A stretch of DNA of 64,000 nucleotides from Fasciolopsis buskii (GCA_008360955.1 LUCM01011235.1:61579-125578); one strand, 5' to 3'; positions 12,301-27,300 are shown, counted from the first letter of the stretch. Made by a program: numbers and translations. The notes: generated by a model not told the origin, from the letters alone.

Positions 12301-15300
12301 TTTTCTGTCTGCAGTATCTTAGAGATCCATCTACCCGTGAGGCCATTTTCAGCGAATACTCCTCTTCCCGTCTGCACTTCTGATTCAAGAGCATCATTTG
12401 TGCATATTATTTTTCTTCTGGCAATAGGATATCTAATTCGGTTCCTCTTCACATTGAGAGGTACAAAGCTGTGAAAGTGTTGATGTATTGTCCATTCCAC
12501 GAGGCTTTTCCGTGTACTGATCGCCGAATTGAGCCGTCTTCTCGACGACATAATTGTACGTCTAGGAACGCAGTTTCATTGTTCAACTTCATCTCTGTTT
12601 TGAATTTCACATTTGTGTGAGCTGAGTTGAACTTATTCACAGTACACATAAGATGTCATCCACGTAACATTTATTATAAGTAGATGGTTGGTATTGATTA
12701 CTCGAGTGGCCCACGTTCCAGCTTTGTCGGCTAGAGATGAACTGAGTGGGGACCTCATTGCTACGCCATCCTTTTGGCGGTAAATTCGCTTGTTAAATTT
12801 GAACTGGACGATGCAGGTACAACAGAACAGTAGTTGTTTTTAGTTCACTGTCGGATGACTTGTCGCTAAGCCACTGTTCTCGATGTAGTTACAGAACTAT
12901 TCGATAGTTTCCAGGATCGGAACGTTGGTAAAAAGGGCGGTGACGTCTACAGAAAGCATTTTTCGTCCTTTCATTTTTAATTCTTTCACCGAGTCGATAA
13001 GCTCCATTGTATCTTTGAGGTGATGTCTTGCTCTCTTCTGCCTAACAAGTTCCAACAACCTGGCCGGCCATTTTACCGCAGCGTGATACGGCAAATTACA
13101 CATGTCCGGAATAGGTCTCAAAGGAACTTTTTTATGTATTTTGGGTAGGCCGTACAATCTCGGAATAGTAGTTCTCGTAGGCCGAATCTGTTCGAATGTG
13201 GTCGAATCTATGATATTCTTCTGTCTCAGCCGCTTCAAGATGCTAGACAAGGATTTTTCCATTTGATGCTTCTTATCATTCTCATTCGTCATTTTTGCAA
13301 ATTTTAATTTTTCATTCAGACTGGTCTCCATTTTCGCTACATAGTATGACTTGTTAAGGAGAACTTTTCCTGCATCCTTATCTGGTCTGCATTTTTCTGC
13401 AGTTCTCTTAACCGTCTCTTATGTTCCGGCTTTAATAGCCCACTTGTTTTATGTTTAGCTCCATGATACTGACAGCAAGTGTTTACCAAAGTTGATTTAA
13501 ACGCTTGCATTTCCATTTGTGATGACGGGGATAAATTCGACAATTGAGAAACGTGATTCTCAAATTGTGCATTCTGGCAATTGGGGCAACAAAATTTGGT
13601 CCCCAGGGCTAAAACTTCTAACAATGTCTTGTCTAACTCGAAATCTGACAAATTATGGACAAATCGATGGGGGTCTGCGGGACGGAGTAAGCCGTTTGAG
13701 CAGCCAGGTGTCTGTTATATCAAGTTCTAGAACACCCGCCCACATGGTATTAGGAGGACGGTTACCAGTGTGATACTGGCTCATATGATCGACACGAGTC
13801 AAACTAGGGGGAAATGGGTTATTTGGTGTCGACTACCGCGTATCTGTCAACCAGAAGAAGAATCGCTTCTACGACAGAAATGCCCACTATGAGTCTGCGC
13901 AGACCTACCGTATGGTTACGAAAAAAAACAGCTTGTTAAAGTCTTACAGCTCCCATGGTGCAGGGATAGTGGGAGAGACAGACATGATTAAGCAACCTGA
14001 TGATTGGTTCGATAAAAACCCATTCCCTAAGAGATCGAAATCCACCCTGACGCTTCATTATTAACACTGGATATTAAGATTACAAACTTCTGAAACTTTT
14101 CATGTGTATTCCATTGGCCTCATGAAAAGTATTGGAAAACATGTGCATTTGCCACTTAACGACATCTAGGCGCAGGAATAGGCAGAGCTTAGTGAGGTTA
14201 GCGTTACAATAAGCAAGGAACACCAATCAGAATTGGCCTAACATTCGAATCTAGGATCGTAAAACGCGGTATTCTTATTGCACAGGCGAACCAGATAAGG
14301 GGCCATGGCATAAACATAGCAAGGTTATCAAACGGGAGCCCGAAGCGCGTCATCAAAATAACTTGAGTACTACCGGTGATTTGAAAAGTGCGCCATGTGT
14401 GTGGCTGTTTAATTAAGGTGGTGAATGTGATGGGACAAAGAATGTCCAGTGCCAGTGTGATGCAGTTCTGCACGAGCACTGCAAAGGTTGTTTAGCGACA
14501 TCGTAACACCTGCCCGAAAATTCTTGCGTAGCACTGTCACTACGGGTATCGATCAGCAGTGACTCGTCTACACTCTCCCCACAACCCACACCCACTGGCT
14601 CTCGTCGGCGTGTGTGTGTGTGAAGACACCGGGGTTAGTGGTAGGCCGTCTTGAGTGTCTGCCAGACGCGGGGTAAGAGAGGTCGTTGCCTTGGTATCAC
14701 TTTGTCCTGCACCGTCAATTTTTAGCCACGGTTTGTTCCGTTATCGCTGTACGCTCCCGTAGACCGCGTCTTCCTATGAACATTAAACACTCTGAGGAAT
14801 GAATCCGTACCGGGTCTATGCCAATTCCCGGTGTAGCGCTCTTAGAGACAAATGAATGAGCACACGTTTTCTCATCCATGCCCTCTTCGTCTGTATTGCT
14901 CCGAAGTACCCAAATCCCCTGCTATAGAGCAGTTACCAACCGGGCTCCTCTTGCACTGGAGACTATGGGGACATCTAGGTGTGGCTCTGTTTTTGCTTGC
15001 CTATGGCACTCACCACCTGGGGAACACTGCAAATCGTTTCAGATATTCTGTACGATGAAGCTACCATCTGGTACCAAAATCCATTTGTTTCGGCACGATG
15101 AATCTCACAAGGCCCGATCATGTCCGGGGGGCAGGACTGGCCGACAAGCTCGTTTGGACTCAAGTGAATAACCCAGGGGTAAATGAATTGATAGATCGCC
15201 AACCAAGGGACAAATGCGAAATAACCTAAGTGTCCTAGTTCACGGACTGATTGAAAGTGATCTGATTTTTGTGACACGCTCAGAGGGGAGCGGAGGCCCC

Positions 15301-18300
15301 GTTCGAAAATGAGGACCAAAGAAGAGACACTGAGCCCGAAGGACGAGGGACAATCGGTCAATGAGCTTTGACCTGGGTAGACCCATATAAGTCATTTAAC
15401 TATAACGAATAAATGAGGAGTCGTTTTGGCCGGCCAGGGGCTTGTAATATTTGGCCTTGTAATTAGTATACGAAATTCGATTAGTCACTGTAACGAGCTG
15501 ATACGTGGTACCAGTAAGTGCTAAGTTAGCGTCGATCCAGGCTACGTAAACGAAGTCAACACAAGGAGCACAACAGAGGAAAAGCAAGTTCGAGCTGCAT
15601 TTGCAGCTCATAGGTTTGCATACCAGGTTGGAAATAGTCCGATTGGTGGAATCCATTCCGTCCAATCGCCTTCGTGAAATGTGTGGATTTCACGACCACT
15701 TGTCATTACGGTTCTCACCGACTGTTTGTCTACACAGGCAGCATGAAGCTGTACCGGAGTGTATCACTTGGCTAGGGTGTAAACTCACTACAAGGCCGCT
15801 TGGTCGTTGTCGCTGGAATATTCGGGGTGGGATTGAGGGCGCTAGAGTTCACGATCTCGAAAACTCTGAAAACAAATAGCCTGGATTTTGATGTCGCTTA
15901 GCCCAACGAAGTAAGCGCGAGACAGGCGACTGAGACAGAACAAACACTATCAATTACACAGGCAATCGTTTGCATCCAGGAAGAGTATGTAGCTGGGCTA
16001 ATTAGTGGGTCTCTCAGCGTGCGCAGTTGAATCAGCAAGGAATTTCATTGGTCGGTCAACATCGGATGAGGTGGACAGAAGTGATGCATCACTTAGGAAA
16101 ACTAACTGGGTGCCAGCTTTAGGTAAGAGGTTCCAGAAGATCATACGACCAGTTTTGACATCGATTTTCGGATCGGTGCAATCTAAGATGACTGTTTGAC
16201 ATGACATTGGTTTGCATACTAACCACCCGAGGAAGCGTTTATTTTCGAAGCGGAACTACTAAAATAGAAAATGAGGCAAATAAAACGAAACGAAGTGTTT
16301 TACCGCTGGTTTTGGCCCATCTCAACTAGACCATTGATGTACAACATGTCTTGGTAAAATACGGTTTACTCAAGGGGATCAAATCGCGATTGATTATTTG
16401 TAGTTGATTTCATGTACCGACGTTATATGTGGAGTGGGAACAGCCAAGACGTCTATGGTCTCGTTGCTCGGCTGGTAGAACATACATTGTGCTGAATCGT
16501 AGGCGGGTCCATGCGAGGGTTTGAATACAGCCGAAATGAAATACTCTGAACATTGAAACCTATTCAAATTTCCGCTAAGTAAATCCTCCGGTGTAAGGCG
16601 AGGCCTGGAAGTTGCTTCCCAGAATACATTTGTTTACTGAGACATGTAACCGCAGCAGGTTTCCAGTTTCGTACCTTCAAACGGAGATGGATATACTGTA
16701 CACTGGGAAATGCCCAATTGGATTGGACGTTAATAATGAGTTTCCAAAAGTTTATCGAGACCCAATGGATATTTTTAGCTTTCTCATGTGAAAATGTATT
16801 AGCTGTGTTTAATCCCAAGCGGAATGACGTGAACCAGATACTTGAACAACGTGTATTGCGAACTACCCTTATTTGACTAGGAGTTCAGTGGCGGCTTCGA
16901 AAATTCTATGTGGATGGTGTTAAGTTGTCGTTCGAAAAATCTAGTTTTCATCAAATAAAACACAGGAATGATTAAAGCTATCACCAGTGCTGTGTTCACA
17001 CTTGGTTGATTTCAACCACGTAGTGAATGTGGCTGAAGCGTTCAGAATAATCTACAAAGTCCGAAGTAGGTTATCAAAACTGGTGAAGTCCCGGGTCTTG
17101 TCTACAGCTGAGGCCGTATGCATTCGTCTTTACGATCCCCCGTCGTGTGCCCAAAAGCAGTTCTTGCAAACACCGAAGCTCCTCTGGCCCACTCGGCACC
17201 CCCGAAAACCTATCGAATTCCTTACAGACCTGGGTCATTGGTGTGAACCGCATCCCCCCAACCTATAATTTCGACCACCATCCGTTTCACACACGCACAC
17301 ACAAAACAGTGGACTTATTTTGATTACTAGGCCTGTAACCTATCATCCCGTTCTCATTTGCAGTAAATCACATTATGTTATGTATTGGCATGATTACGAA
17401 TAAGTGAAAACGAGCTTGTTCGTCACACTGTTATTTCTCAGTGTGCTCTGTGGGATTCTTCGGAATACAAATAAAAATCGTTAGTAAAAGCCTGGCTACA
17501 TCAGAGAATCGGGGTGTCGAATGAATATAATGCACAATGGATGGTAGTTCTTAAAACAGCGTATCCCACTGAGTGTGTGGTAAGCCAGAAGAGATAACAC
17601 ACCGAAAAACAGTGATTTTTCTTTACTATGGGCTGGGTTTTTTCTTCATTATGACATTCAAATCAAGTGAACACTTGGAAATAAGAGCTCAATCCAATCT
17701 TACGTATTTTTCGATGTTTGTTGCGATTTGTGTCATGTGCGCCTCTGTTCCCATGCCTGCCCGTTGCTTTCAAATTGTAAGTTGCTACCGCTTTTATATT
17801 TGTCAAAATTGGTCTATTGATATTTTATCAGTAGACAAACTGCATATGCGAATTTCCGAAGGTAAATAACACCTTCGGTTTTCTCTGGGCCGGGCTGAGA
17901 ACTCAGCAACACGACATTTGGGGCGCATAACAGAAAGTAGTAGACTGGCACTATGGTAACTGTTATCATTCACTTAGGTTTTCGGAATTTGAAAACTAAT
18001 TGCGCTGAATTAATTCACTTTGGAAACCAATACAAAGCTGATGATAAATGCCAGAAATATTTTGTGATACTAGCTTGGTCTGAGCGATCAGTTTCACTCA
18101 CTTACTCTTTTTTAATCTTTTAATCTTATACTTCCTTTATTAACAAAATAACGATGTGCATCATTTTTCAGGAAGGGCCGCGACCAACAGACAGGTATTT
18201 GAAACCGTCCATTCCATATAATAGTGCCTAAACTGAGAAGCACGAAGAGGGGTGGTCACCAATGGAGGACAGGTTTCAGTTTGGGGTTCCCGTGCAAATG

Positions 18301-21300
18301 CGTTATTTTGGTTGCGATCGCTAGTTCGGGTAGTGGAGTCTCGTGGCCATGCACAAAATGATGTTCTGTCGCAGTCGAACACCTAGCCGCCAGACCGGTC
18401 TTGAAATATTTCGAGATTTTATTATTTCAAACCCAGGGGTTAGAACTAACACCAGTTGCAAAACTGGAGCATTTCAAGACAACGTTGATGGTGGTCTATC
18501 AAAGGGAAGAATCTCCGGATGGGGGATCTTAGACTAAGAATACCGCAAAACATTGAATCAACTGATCAAATAGTAGCGGGATGTGGGTTCTGGCATAACG
18601 CTACTGAACAGTATTGGTTGGGCGGTAGAGCTTAATCTTATTCTAGCGAACAGTAGAGTTTTAAAAATCTTAATTAGAAAAACGAACTACGGAAGTTGTA
18701 GGGAAACGATTGTCAGAAGTGCGGAAATCCCTACGAAAGAACAATATCACCATAGCAACAGAGTTTGAAGGCCAAGTGGTTCGTCGACCCCGTGCTTGTA
18801 TGGTCCTTCAAGAAATCAAAAATGACTACGCTATTTTCAGGAAGGTGGCCCCATCCAGCAGAAAGCTGTCAAGTGGAAAGTTGGCCGGAAGTTGAACGGC
18901 GGTGGGAGGATTCGAATAAGCGAACGTCGTGTCTGAACGCCACGACCTTAGCCCCTTGATCACGGGCGACCAAACCAATTGTATCGGCAACCGAGGAGAT
19001 TTTTGTCTTACGTTTATGAACATTCACTCTTAACCGTCCTCGGATTAGAGACTGCCATGTTGGATTAACTGCTTTAATTACTTTTGAGTTATATTATCAT
19101 AGAGAATTGAGAATAAATAACCGGAAGGGAATTTTCGCTCATACGGCACTCCGATAACTGATGGAGATTTCTCATCATTGCTAGTTTGAGGCAAATGAAA
19201 GCAGGTATCTAGTCAGATCTCGATGTGTCAAACTTGACAATCGTGGGTCCCATATTTCATTCTTTATTCTTCTATCTTTTATATTTTACTGTCTTTATTG
19301 ATGGAACAACAATTTACATCAATTTTCAGGAATGGGGCCACGGCCAGCAGAGGGCTGCCGAGTGGGGAATTTGATCGGCGGTGGGAGGATTCGAATCCGC
19401 AACCTTCATGTCCAAACGTCACAACCTTATCCGTCTGGCCACCGGCGGCTGTTCAAGGACTACTTGTATGAAGAATAGGTTTTCAAATTTACAAATCGAC
19501 ATTAAACCGGCTTTTTACTTCCTTTTATACTCAAGAGTAATGGTTGTACTTCCAAGTTTGTTCAGAACTGTTGCATTCATGAATCTTTACGGAAGTCTAT
19601 CCTTAATTAAATGATTGCATAATACACTGCGACTGGGACGTAGTGAGAATAACGGTAATACATCTAGCTTACCGGTAGTGTGCTTTCTCACAGGTTCGTT
19701 TGACGAACGCCACCGTGAACTATGCCTACGAATATTTGGGCAATTCACCGCGTCTGGTTATCACTCCGTTGACTGATCGATGCTATCGTACACTGATCGG
19801 TGCGTTCCATCTGAATCTCAACGGCGCACCTGAAGGTCCAGCTGGAACCGGCAAAACGGAGACGACCAAAGATTTGGCTAAAGCATTGGCGGTTCAGTGC
19901 GTCGTGTTTAATTGTTCCGATGGACTGGATTACATTGCCATGGGCAAGGTAAGCGCTACTGAATACAAACGGTTCAGCACCAGCTTGTATATTCCCCGAT
20001 TGGCAGTGCGTTCGTGTGGGTGTACTGTTTTTCACTCAGATGACCATTTCCAAGGGAAAAAAATGATGTCACTATCCATGTTCTTTTTTTTCCTGGTCAC
20101 GAACGACTCTATCATTTATCTTTACTTGGTTGGATTTGTTTATTTCATATCGAAACAAGCCCTAGATATCGAGGCAATTTTTTTGCTTTTTGATATTTTT
20201 TTCAGGAAAATGATAGATGCTGTGAATCGAACTGTAATTCTAAGCAAGCTGACTTTCCTCCCATGTTTAAATCTACAAAATAATTTTGCCACGAATCCGC
20301 TCGGTCACGGTGGCGTGATTTGATAGTTCTCGTGATTCGCGGCAAATGTTAGCCGATCGGTTCTGAAGGTGATTGGACTTAGGCCAAAGTTGCCTTTTGT
20401 CCGTCAAACAGAGTATGTGGATTACATGTGGCAGACAATAAGCACAAGGATGTGGAATTGCGTAACAAGTGAAAGTATGAGGTGAACGAAACGATGGAGT
20501 GTGTACATAACCGCTATCGGCTGTGAAATAAGGTTAAACTGTAATTTTTACAAACGTTAAATGGGTTGTTCTTTTTGATTTAGTCTCATAAACCTTACGG
20601 TCAATCCAAGTGGGCCGTAAACTGTGTTCGCAGCCTGCTTTTACTTGTTTACATGCACATACTGCAGTAGTGTATAACAATCCTCAATTTGGCTAGTGGG
20701 GAGACCTACATAAGATTCGACGGGTACTCATGTTCGCATATACTGGTGAACTAGAGAGTGAATCAAAAGTCATTTGGATGACCGTATCTGCATGATACGT
20801 GTTCGTGCGTTTGTGACATCAACTAATCTGGATGAAGCAATCAATGCGATCGGAATGAACAAACTTTTGTGGGATAGTCCGATCGATGTTGAGGGGGAAA
20901 TTACTGGACTATCGCGGATTGACCAGTACTACACTTGCAATTTTTACTTGTCCTACTCCCCCCACGATTTTTTATAACGTTACTTGTATACAGTTAGAAT
21001 ATGAAGACTATGACAAACTCCAGCCCAATCTGTCGGTTGGTTCCCGGTGCAGCGCCAATCTCATCCCTCCAAATCAAGTAGAAACCACGAATAACTTCAA
21101 ACCAATCACTGTTAATCCTTCGTTAGTCAAAATCGAAGCACGTGCATGTTAGCTGGGGTCATAACTAATTGGTCGGTAGCTTCTTGTCTGTGAGTCCTTT
21201 AGTTCGTTGATCACCAACTCTTGCAAAGCTTCTATTAGCTTCTTTTTGGGTAGCGAAACTGAGGAAAAGCTTATACTTATAAATGGATGACATAGCCTTT

Positions 21301-24300
21301 CCGGCCTAGATAAGAAGCCTACTGTTCATCTGGGTGCAGATTGTCCTTGCTTCTAAATCCAATGTCACATGTAGCACGGCGGGTGGACAAAAACTGTTTT
21401 GCTATCGACTCAGCGCGTTCTCTTACGCTCATCATGGTTGGTTTATGGTTGAATAAATAAGGCCTACCCGATAACTTTCGCACCAACCCTCCTTTTGTTT
21501 TCACACTACCGCACTGAAGTAAAACAATCGTCTTTGGTTAATACTATAATAGTTGCACGGAAAGCCTAGACACGAAATTTCGACTGATTTTTTTCTGGAT
21601 AACTAAGGAAACGTAGTACCAACTGGAATCCATTTTTCCGGACAGTGTGTGTAAAAAAGATCGGATTCGAAAAGGATACGACAGTACAAAAGTGCGATTG
21701 GTATGTAAACCGACTGACACCAGTGCAATTTCAATAATGTACCCTTTCCTTTTATGAGTATCACGGGTCGTTATCTTGGAAACCGGTTCCGTTGTCGTAT
21801 CATTTTTCTTCACATTATCAAATAAAATCTATAGTTTTTCAAAGGACTGGCTTCAACAGGAGCATGGGCTTGTTTTGACGAGTTCAACCGAATCGAGATG
21901 GAGGTGCTTTCTGTTGTCGCGCAGCAGGTGAGTTCCCCATGTTTTCTGCCGAGTGCTTGGGATTACTTGCATATCTTCTGAGCCTTCTTATTCATTTGCC
22001 TTTGTTTGATCTTGGGATAAACTGGATAATTTTGTTTCTCATGTTTCTCACATCGAGGCGGCCGATACAAGTAGTGGTAATTTAGAACCGTCCCCCCCCC
22101 TCGTCCACGGCCTATTTGAAGCTTATAATAGTAGTTCTCCTCCAGTGTATATAGTAGAATGGTTCATTGTGCAAAGAAAATAGGAAAGTTTTTGCTACGG
22201 ATATGTTCTTTGAAAAGACCGATTCATTGGACCATGAAATATTGGGTAAAATATTCTCGTCCCATATCACTGACCGGCCATAAGACTTGTCATTATCAAA
22301 GTATCTTCGGTGCACACGTTAGATTAATTTGGTTCAGTTCAGTTCGATCCAGCTCTGGAAGCTTTCTACAGTGCGATCATGTTATGGTCCCGGTTGCGTA
22401 AATCGCAACCGAAGATTAAAGCATCGGGAAGCAAGGTGGACGATTGCACTTACGGACCGGGACTGTACAAACTCGGCCGTTTAGTTTGTCTTACTAGATT
22501 TCATCATCTGCAGTTCTGTTGCTATTCCGGAGACCAAAGCGAGGGTTTCCGACGCTCTGCATTTAGATTTATCATCAATTGTCCAGACCACGTTCAAGGA
22601 GTACAGCATTCTTGCCTTAAAAATCCTAGCCCGTATGTCCTGTATTTGTAAATGTATATTTCTGAGCCGATATAACTGATAAATTGTTGATATGACGTTT
22701 CCTGGACACAGTAGAAACCACGTGTTTGTTATCTGTGAGAAAAACCGACTCTCGATGCATGTCAACATTGCATTTTTGTAGCTAAAAGAAAGCATAAAAG
22801 TTTTCTAGTGACGTTCAATTATTGACGTTTGTTCCAATACAGATTTTATGCATTATCCGAGCAATTCAAGCACATTTAGATGTGTTTGTATTCGAGGGCA
22901 CCGAGCTAAACTTGAATCCGAATTGCTACGTATGCATCACTATGAATCCTGGGTACGCCGGTCGCTCGGAACTGCCAGATAACTTGAAGGTGAGTTTGGT
23001 CAAATTGATAACGGCATTTAGCGTTAATGTGTCAGTGATGGTTCTATTGACTTGATTATTTAGGTGTGCGGGATGAATGTCTATGAATGGGTTGACAGCA
23101 TGACTCGGTAGAATTGAGCATTCAAAAATAAAAAGCTATTTTACCCAGTAATTAAAAACATTATATTTCAACGTATGTAATCCAGACAGTAAGATGCGAA
23201 GTCAAATTCCTGAGTTTAAAATGCAGTAAATTATATTTTGTTGTGTTGTGGACAAGTATGTACCTTGTTAACGTAACATGACAAAGTGTAACTCACTCCA
23301 TTTTAATTCCGAGAGTGAGGCTGACAAGTTTACCATTCACCAGTTGCCGCGATTAATTAGTTTTCGATTGTTTGACTTTTGGTTTTCGTTTTTCATTGGT
23401 AAAGGCTGAAAATCGTCTTGTGCGAGGAAATTGTAATAATCATATGAAACTAGTCTACACATTTCCCCATACGTCTCTTGTTCTTCGGTATAACGTGGTT
23501 TTCTTTTGTATTTTCACCCTGGAACGGATGGTCGATAGACCAGTTAATTGTCTATTTCCCGTGTAGTCTTTGCTATCTTGTGTCGTAACTCCGTTGCCGT
23601 ATACATACAGGATCGTGCAAAAGTAAGCTATGCGATTTTACTTTCTCCTTTTAACTCAATGCCCTCAGGTCTCATACTCGGCGAGTTAAAACTGTGTTGT
23701 ACCTCACCTCATAAGAACTTGCTACATGCTCGCTCATTTGCATGTCTCGATAGGTCACGTTCGGTTGGGTAAAAGTAAATGCGCAGTGCTTTTGAAAAAC
23801 CGTAAGATTTTCAAAATAAATATTCTCTAACAGTAATCCTTAACCGTTCAGACCAACCTCATTTGTGTAGTTCTTTTCTCCCCTGGGACTAATTATCTGC
23901 TGCTGGTATCCACATTATTGTTGCAGGTTCTGTTCCGACCAGTGGCTATGATGGTTCCGGATTATGCCATGATCGGCGAGATATCTCTCTACTCGTACGG
24001 GTTCATGGAAGCTCGTAGTCTGTCCGTGAAAATCGTTACCACTTATCGTTTGTGCTCGGAACAGCTGTCATCCCAGTCACACTACGATTACGGGATGCGA
24101 GCAGTCAAAGCTGTCCTGTCAGCTGCGGGGAACTTAAAATTGAAATTACCAGATGAGGATGAGAATATTATTGTAAGTGTTCTGAACGTATATACACATA
24201 TATATGTAAATATATATTATAATCAATAGTTATCATTTTATCTTTTTTCTGTAACTTATCTACTTGTTTCACCATGCCTCCAGACAGTTTGGATAATAGG

Positions 24301-27300
24301 TGTACCTGCGTATCGCCTAATCGAACACTGCATTTCGTGTCTCAGATTCTCGCAGTGCTGTTGTTTAGTAAGAAACAAATAAAGGTCTCATTTTTATTTT
24401 ATTTACTCGCCGATTTCATCGACTGCAGCTTGAAATGGGCAGCAACAGTCTTAGTCCTTTGCGGTTTGCTGCGACTTCCACAATCCTGGTTGTTTTATCG
24501 CCTTTCGACCCACCAATATAAAGCTGTATGTTCATCTTCTCTTGGAAAGATGATCGGTTGGTAGGCTAAGTTCATCAGCTGTTCCAACTGTATACTCCAG
24601 CTTGTGCGACTGTCCTCAGCTTTTCTCTTCTCGAACTTCACGTGTCAGGCTGATAGCTTTGACAACAAAACTCCAGCTAATCCTTGACTGTGATGAAGAT
24701 CGCGAATATGGATAATGGTCCATTTCAGCTAGACCAGTCACGTTTTTGATAAGAGGTCGATATTGTGATGGGTTTCAGACAAGTTTGTATCGTTTCCGTC
24801 TGAGTCTGCAAACCCTTGGGCACAGATCGGAATCAGAAGTGTTTGAAATTGTACAGAAAAAAAATGATTCACGAGAGGATATCCTACTATTGAGGAATAT
24901 CTGGATTGAGCTGATGTTACTTGTTTTGACTAAGGTTAGACATCAGACGTCTACAAACTGCAACAACTTCGTTTGAATTTACAGCGATAATAACCAACCT
25001 TTTTTCACTCGTCATTAATGCGGTGCCGTCACAAGGGCAACAGCTTAATTCACCGAGCAGCGTGTTATTGTCGCTCGACCAGATCCGTCATGTCAAACCA
25101 CTGGGCTACCGGCAAACGAGCGAATGGTTAAAGCGAGATCACGACAGTGTAGTATAAGTGAACGTGCGTGCATGTATGCGTACGTACGTGCGTGTAGGCT
25201 CATTGCAAGCATCTGCACATTTGTGAAATTGGGATCGATATTTGCTCCGGATGTGAAATTGACCACTTGATCTGTGAACGCGCAGTGCACTTAGCGGAAA
25301 TTGTTTGATGAAAAAAGCTTTGGTCACAGCCTCACATCCACGTTGTGCGGTATTTTTCATAGTTTCAGAGTCAAAGCTTGTAGTTTAGGCGGCTCGCATA
25401 CATCATGCAACGAAACCCATAAAATGTCACGTTTGGATCTCTGATCGTAGCGAATATTCTCAGTAGGCAGGCGACACACGCTGGTGAAGAGTCCCTATTC
25501 AGTGTTCAGAAGCGGTGTACAAAATCGGCAACCGGTCTCGACGGGAAGCTGGACAGGCATAACTGCGCTCGTTTTCTCCAGCTTCACGGTAGTACCTGTC
25601 CTACTTCTCACAGTTCATCATGTACTCAATTAAATTCAGGAATTTGTACTTCTTATTTAACTAGTTGATGGTGAGTAAACCTAGAACATGTTGTGATACA
25701 ATGGTCATACTCTGTAGCATAGCCGAGACTCTACTGAGATTTTGTCTTGTCCGCGACCGCGTGGCCGATGCTGATTGGCACGCCACATACCGAGGTGCTC
25801 AACTGTTAGTCAACTCGTCGTGCTGGCTTATTCCAGGGTGACTGATTCTTCCTAATAGTTCAGTCTGCGGTTAAACCATAGTCTGCATTCTTGACATCTG
25901 ACCATTCTACGGCCTTGTATACACAACTAAAATTGACCTCGTATGAGCGTTCAACGTTTGAAGTGACAAGTTCTGAATACATGGCTTGATGCACTGCGTA
26001 CGTGATACTTACTACTGATGTGACCTTCTGGTACATCTCTCCTCGATCGCCTTGACCCCTATAACTAGTAACAGTACATCGCCGCTCAGTCCATATTTTT
26101 CGGTATATAGCTCCGTATCCCGGTGATATAATGTCACCTTTCATTCCCCCGCTAGGACTAGCTGAATGAGGCTAAGGGGAAATATGAAAGTCGTAGCTGA
26201 AAATTAGCTGTGCTTCAAACAAGCCTTGAGTACAAGAATCCCACGGCAAGGCATTGGGACACCTCAAGACAAGTTTACTATTCTTCTGGATTTTCTTGCT
26301 ATCTCCATTTCTGCTTTCGGGAACCAACACCGAATGGTTTTTCAGTTGACTTTGAAATCATCCGAAAATCGTTTTGGAATGATACAACCACGGAAAGCCT
26401 CTGACATCGGTCGGATTGGAACCCAAGCATAAAAACAACCTCCGCCTGTGTATTTCGTGCGCGTTATCCGTTGATCTGCATGGCCATGTCAAAGAGTATT
26501 CGGTCACTTTGCTTAGGTTTTCTAAATCACTGCTATACCAATTCCCGTGTTATTTCGGAATTATTTCAGAATTACTCGAATTTAGGCCAAATAATCGGAA
26601 TTGGGTAAGGGGCATGTCTTTGTTTCATAAGACTTCCCATGAGTGCACCCGCTGGTAGCCTGTAGGGTAATGCATAGATGATTAGTCCATCTTACAATAC
26701 ATACGAACAAATGTTCCTATGTTGGACCGACCAGTCTTCAGGTCTTTGCGAACGAGATCTCAATAAGTCAGATGAATGAAATTTCGGAATGATTTTTTCA
26801 TCACTCCAAACACTTTTGCCACAGTTGCAAAATAATTTGGGAAATAGTAAGGTTCTGTAGATTTAGAAGGTGACAGTTTCGCACGGTCACTCGGTACTGA
26901 GAAGGGCATGGATTTGAATCATTGGAAACTTGTATTGATCAGTTACACTGCGTGGTCGAAATAGTTGGCGATTTGTCGACGTTTCGGTTATCGCGAATGA
27001 CCTTTATCAAGACTGATTTACAATGGAATGAAACTTGAATGATAGCCTGGGACAACTGGATATTAAACAAAGTGCGTTCATGTCTGTGTCTGTGTATTTT
27101 TGCATATCTTTACTAAAAGTTTAGTGAAAGTTTACATAAAAATCATTCACATTGCAAACCGAACTCGGTTTTGATACTGTTAAATCATTAGACGCTACTT
27201 TCGGATCCAAGGGCACACACACGCACAAACTGACCAGATCTCGTCATAGAGAGGTGAACTTTTTTATCACTCAGACACACTGAGATGATTAATTTGATCA

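Larger units (their letters stand above)
11260..13700 (-). mobile_element. Penelope-like retroelement (PLE), degenerate
   Basis: On the minus strand, in order: an N-terminal region with [19 protein letters not shown] (from about 13650); a [12 protein letters not shown] block near 13390 reached only after a frameshift; the reverse-transcriptase hallmarks [10 protein letters not shown] (13160-13131) and [12 protein letters not shown] (about 12950); [12 protein letters not shown]; the catalytic YVDD (12666-12655); [13 protein letters not shown]; and a C-terminal GIY-YIG-type nuclease with [19 protein letters not shown] (Tyr-Ile-Gly at 12054-12046). RT plus GIY-YIG in this order defines PLEs. Frame breaks near 13390 and 12650 and stops near 12897 make it non-functional. 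It is antisense to the dynein gene. Hammerhead-like motifs follow its 3' end. Confidence 0.9.

Noticed and set aside
19949..20323. Extension of the exon 5 frame past 19948 for 125 codons
   Set aside because: Dynein similarity ends exactly at the GTAAGC donor and resumes in frame in exon 6 at 21835.
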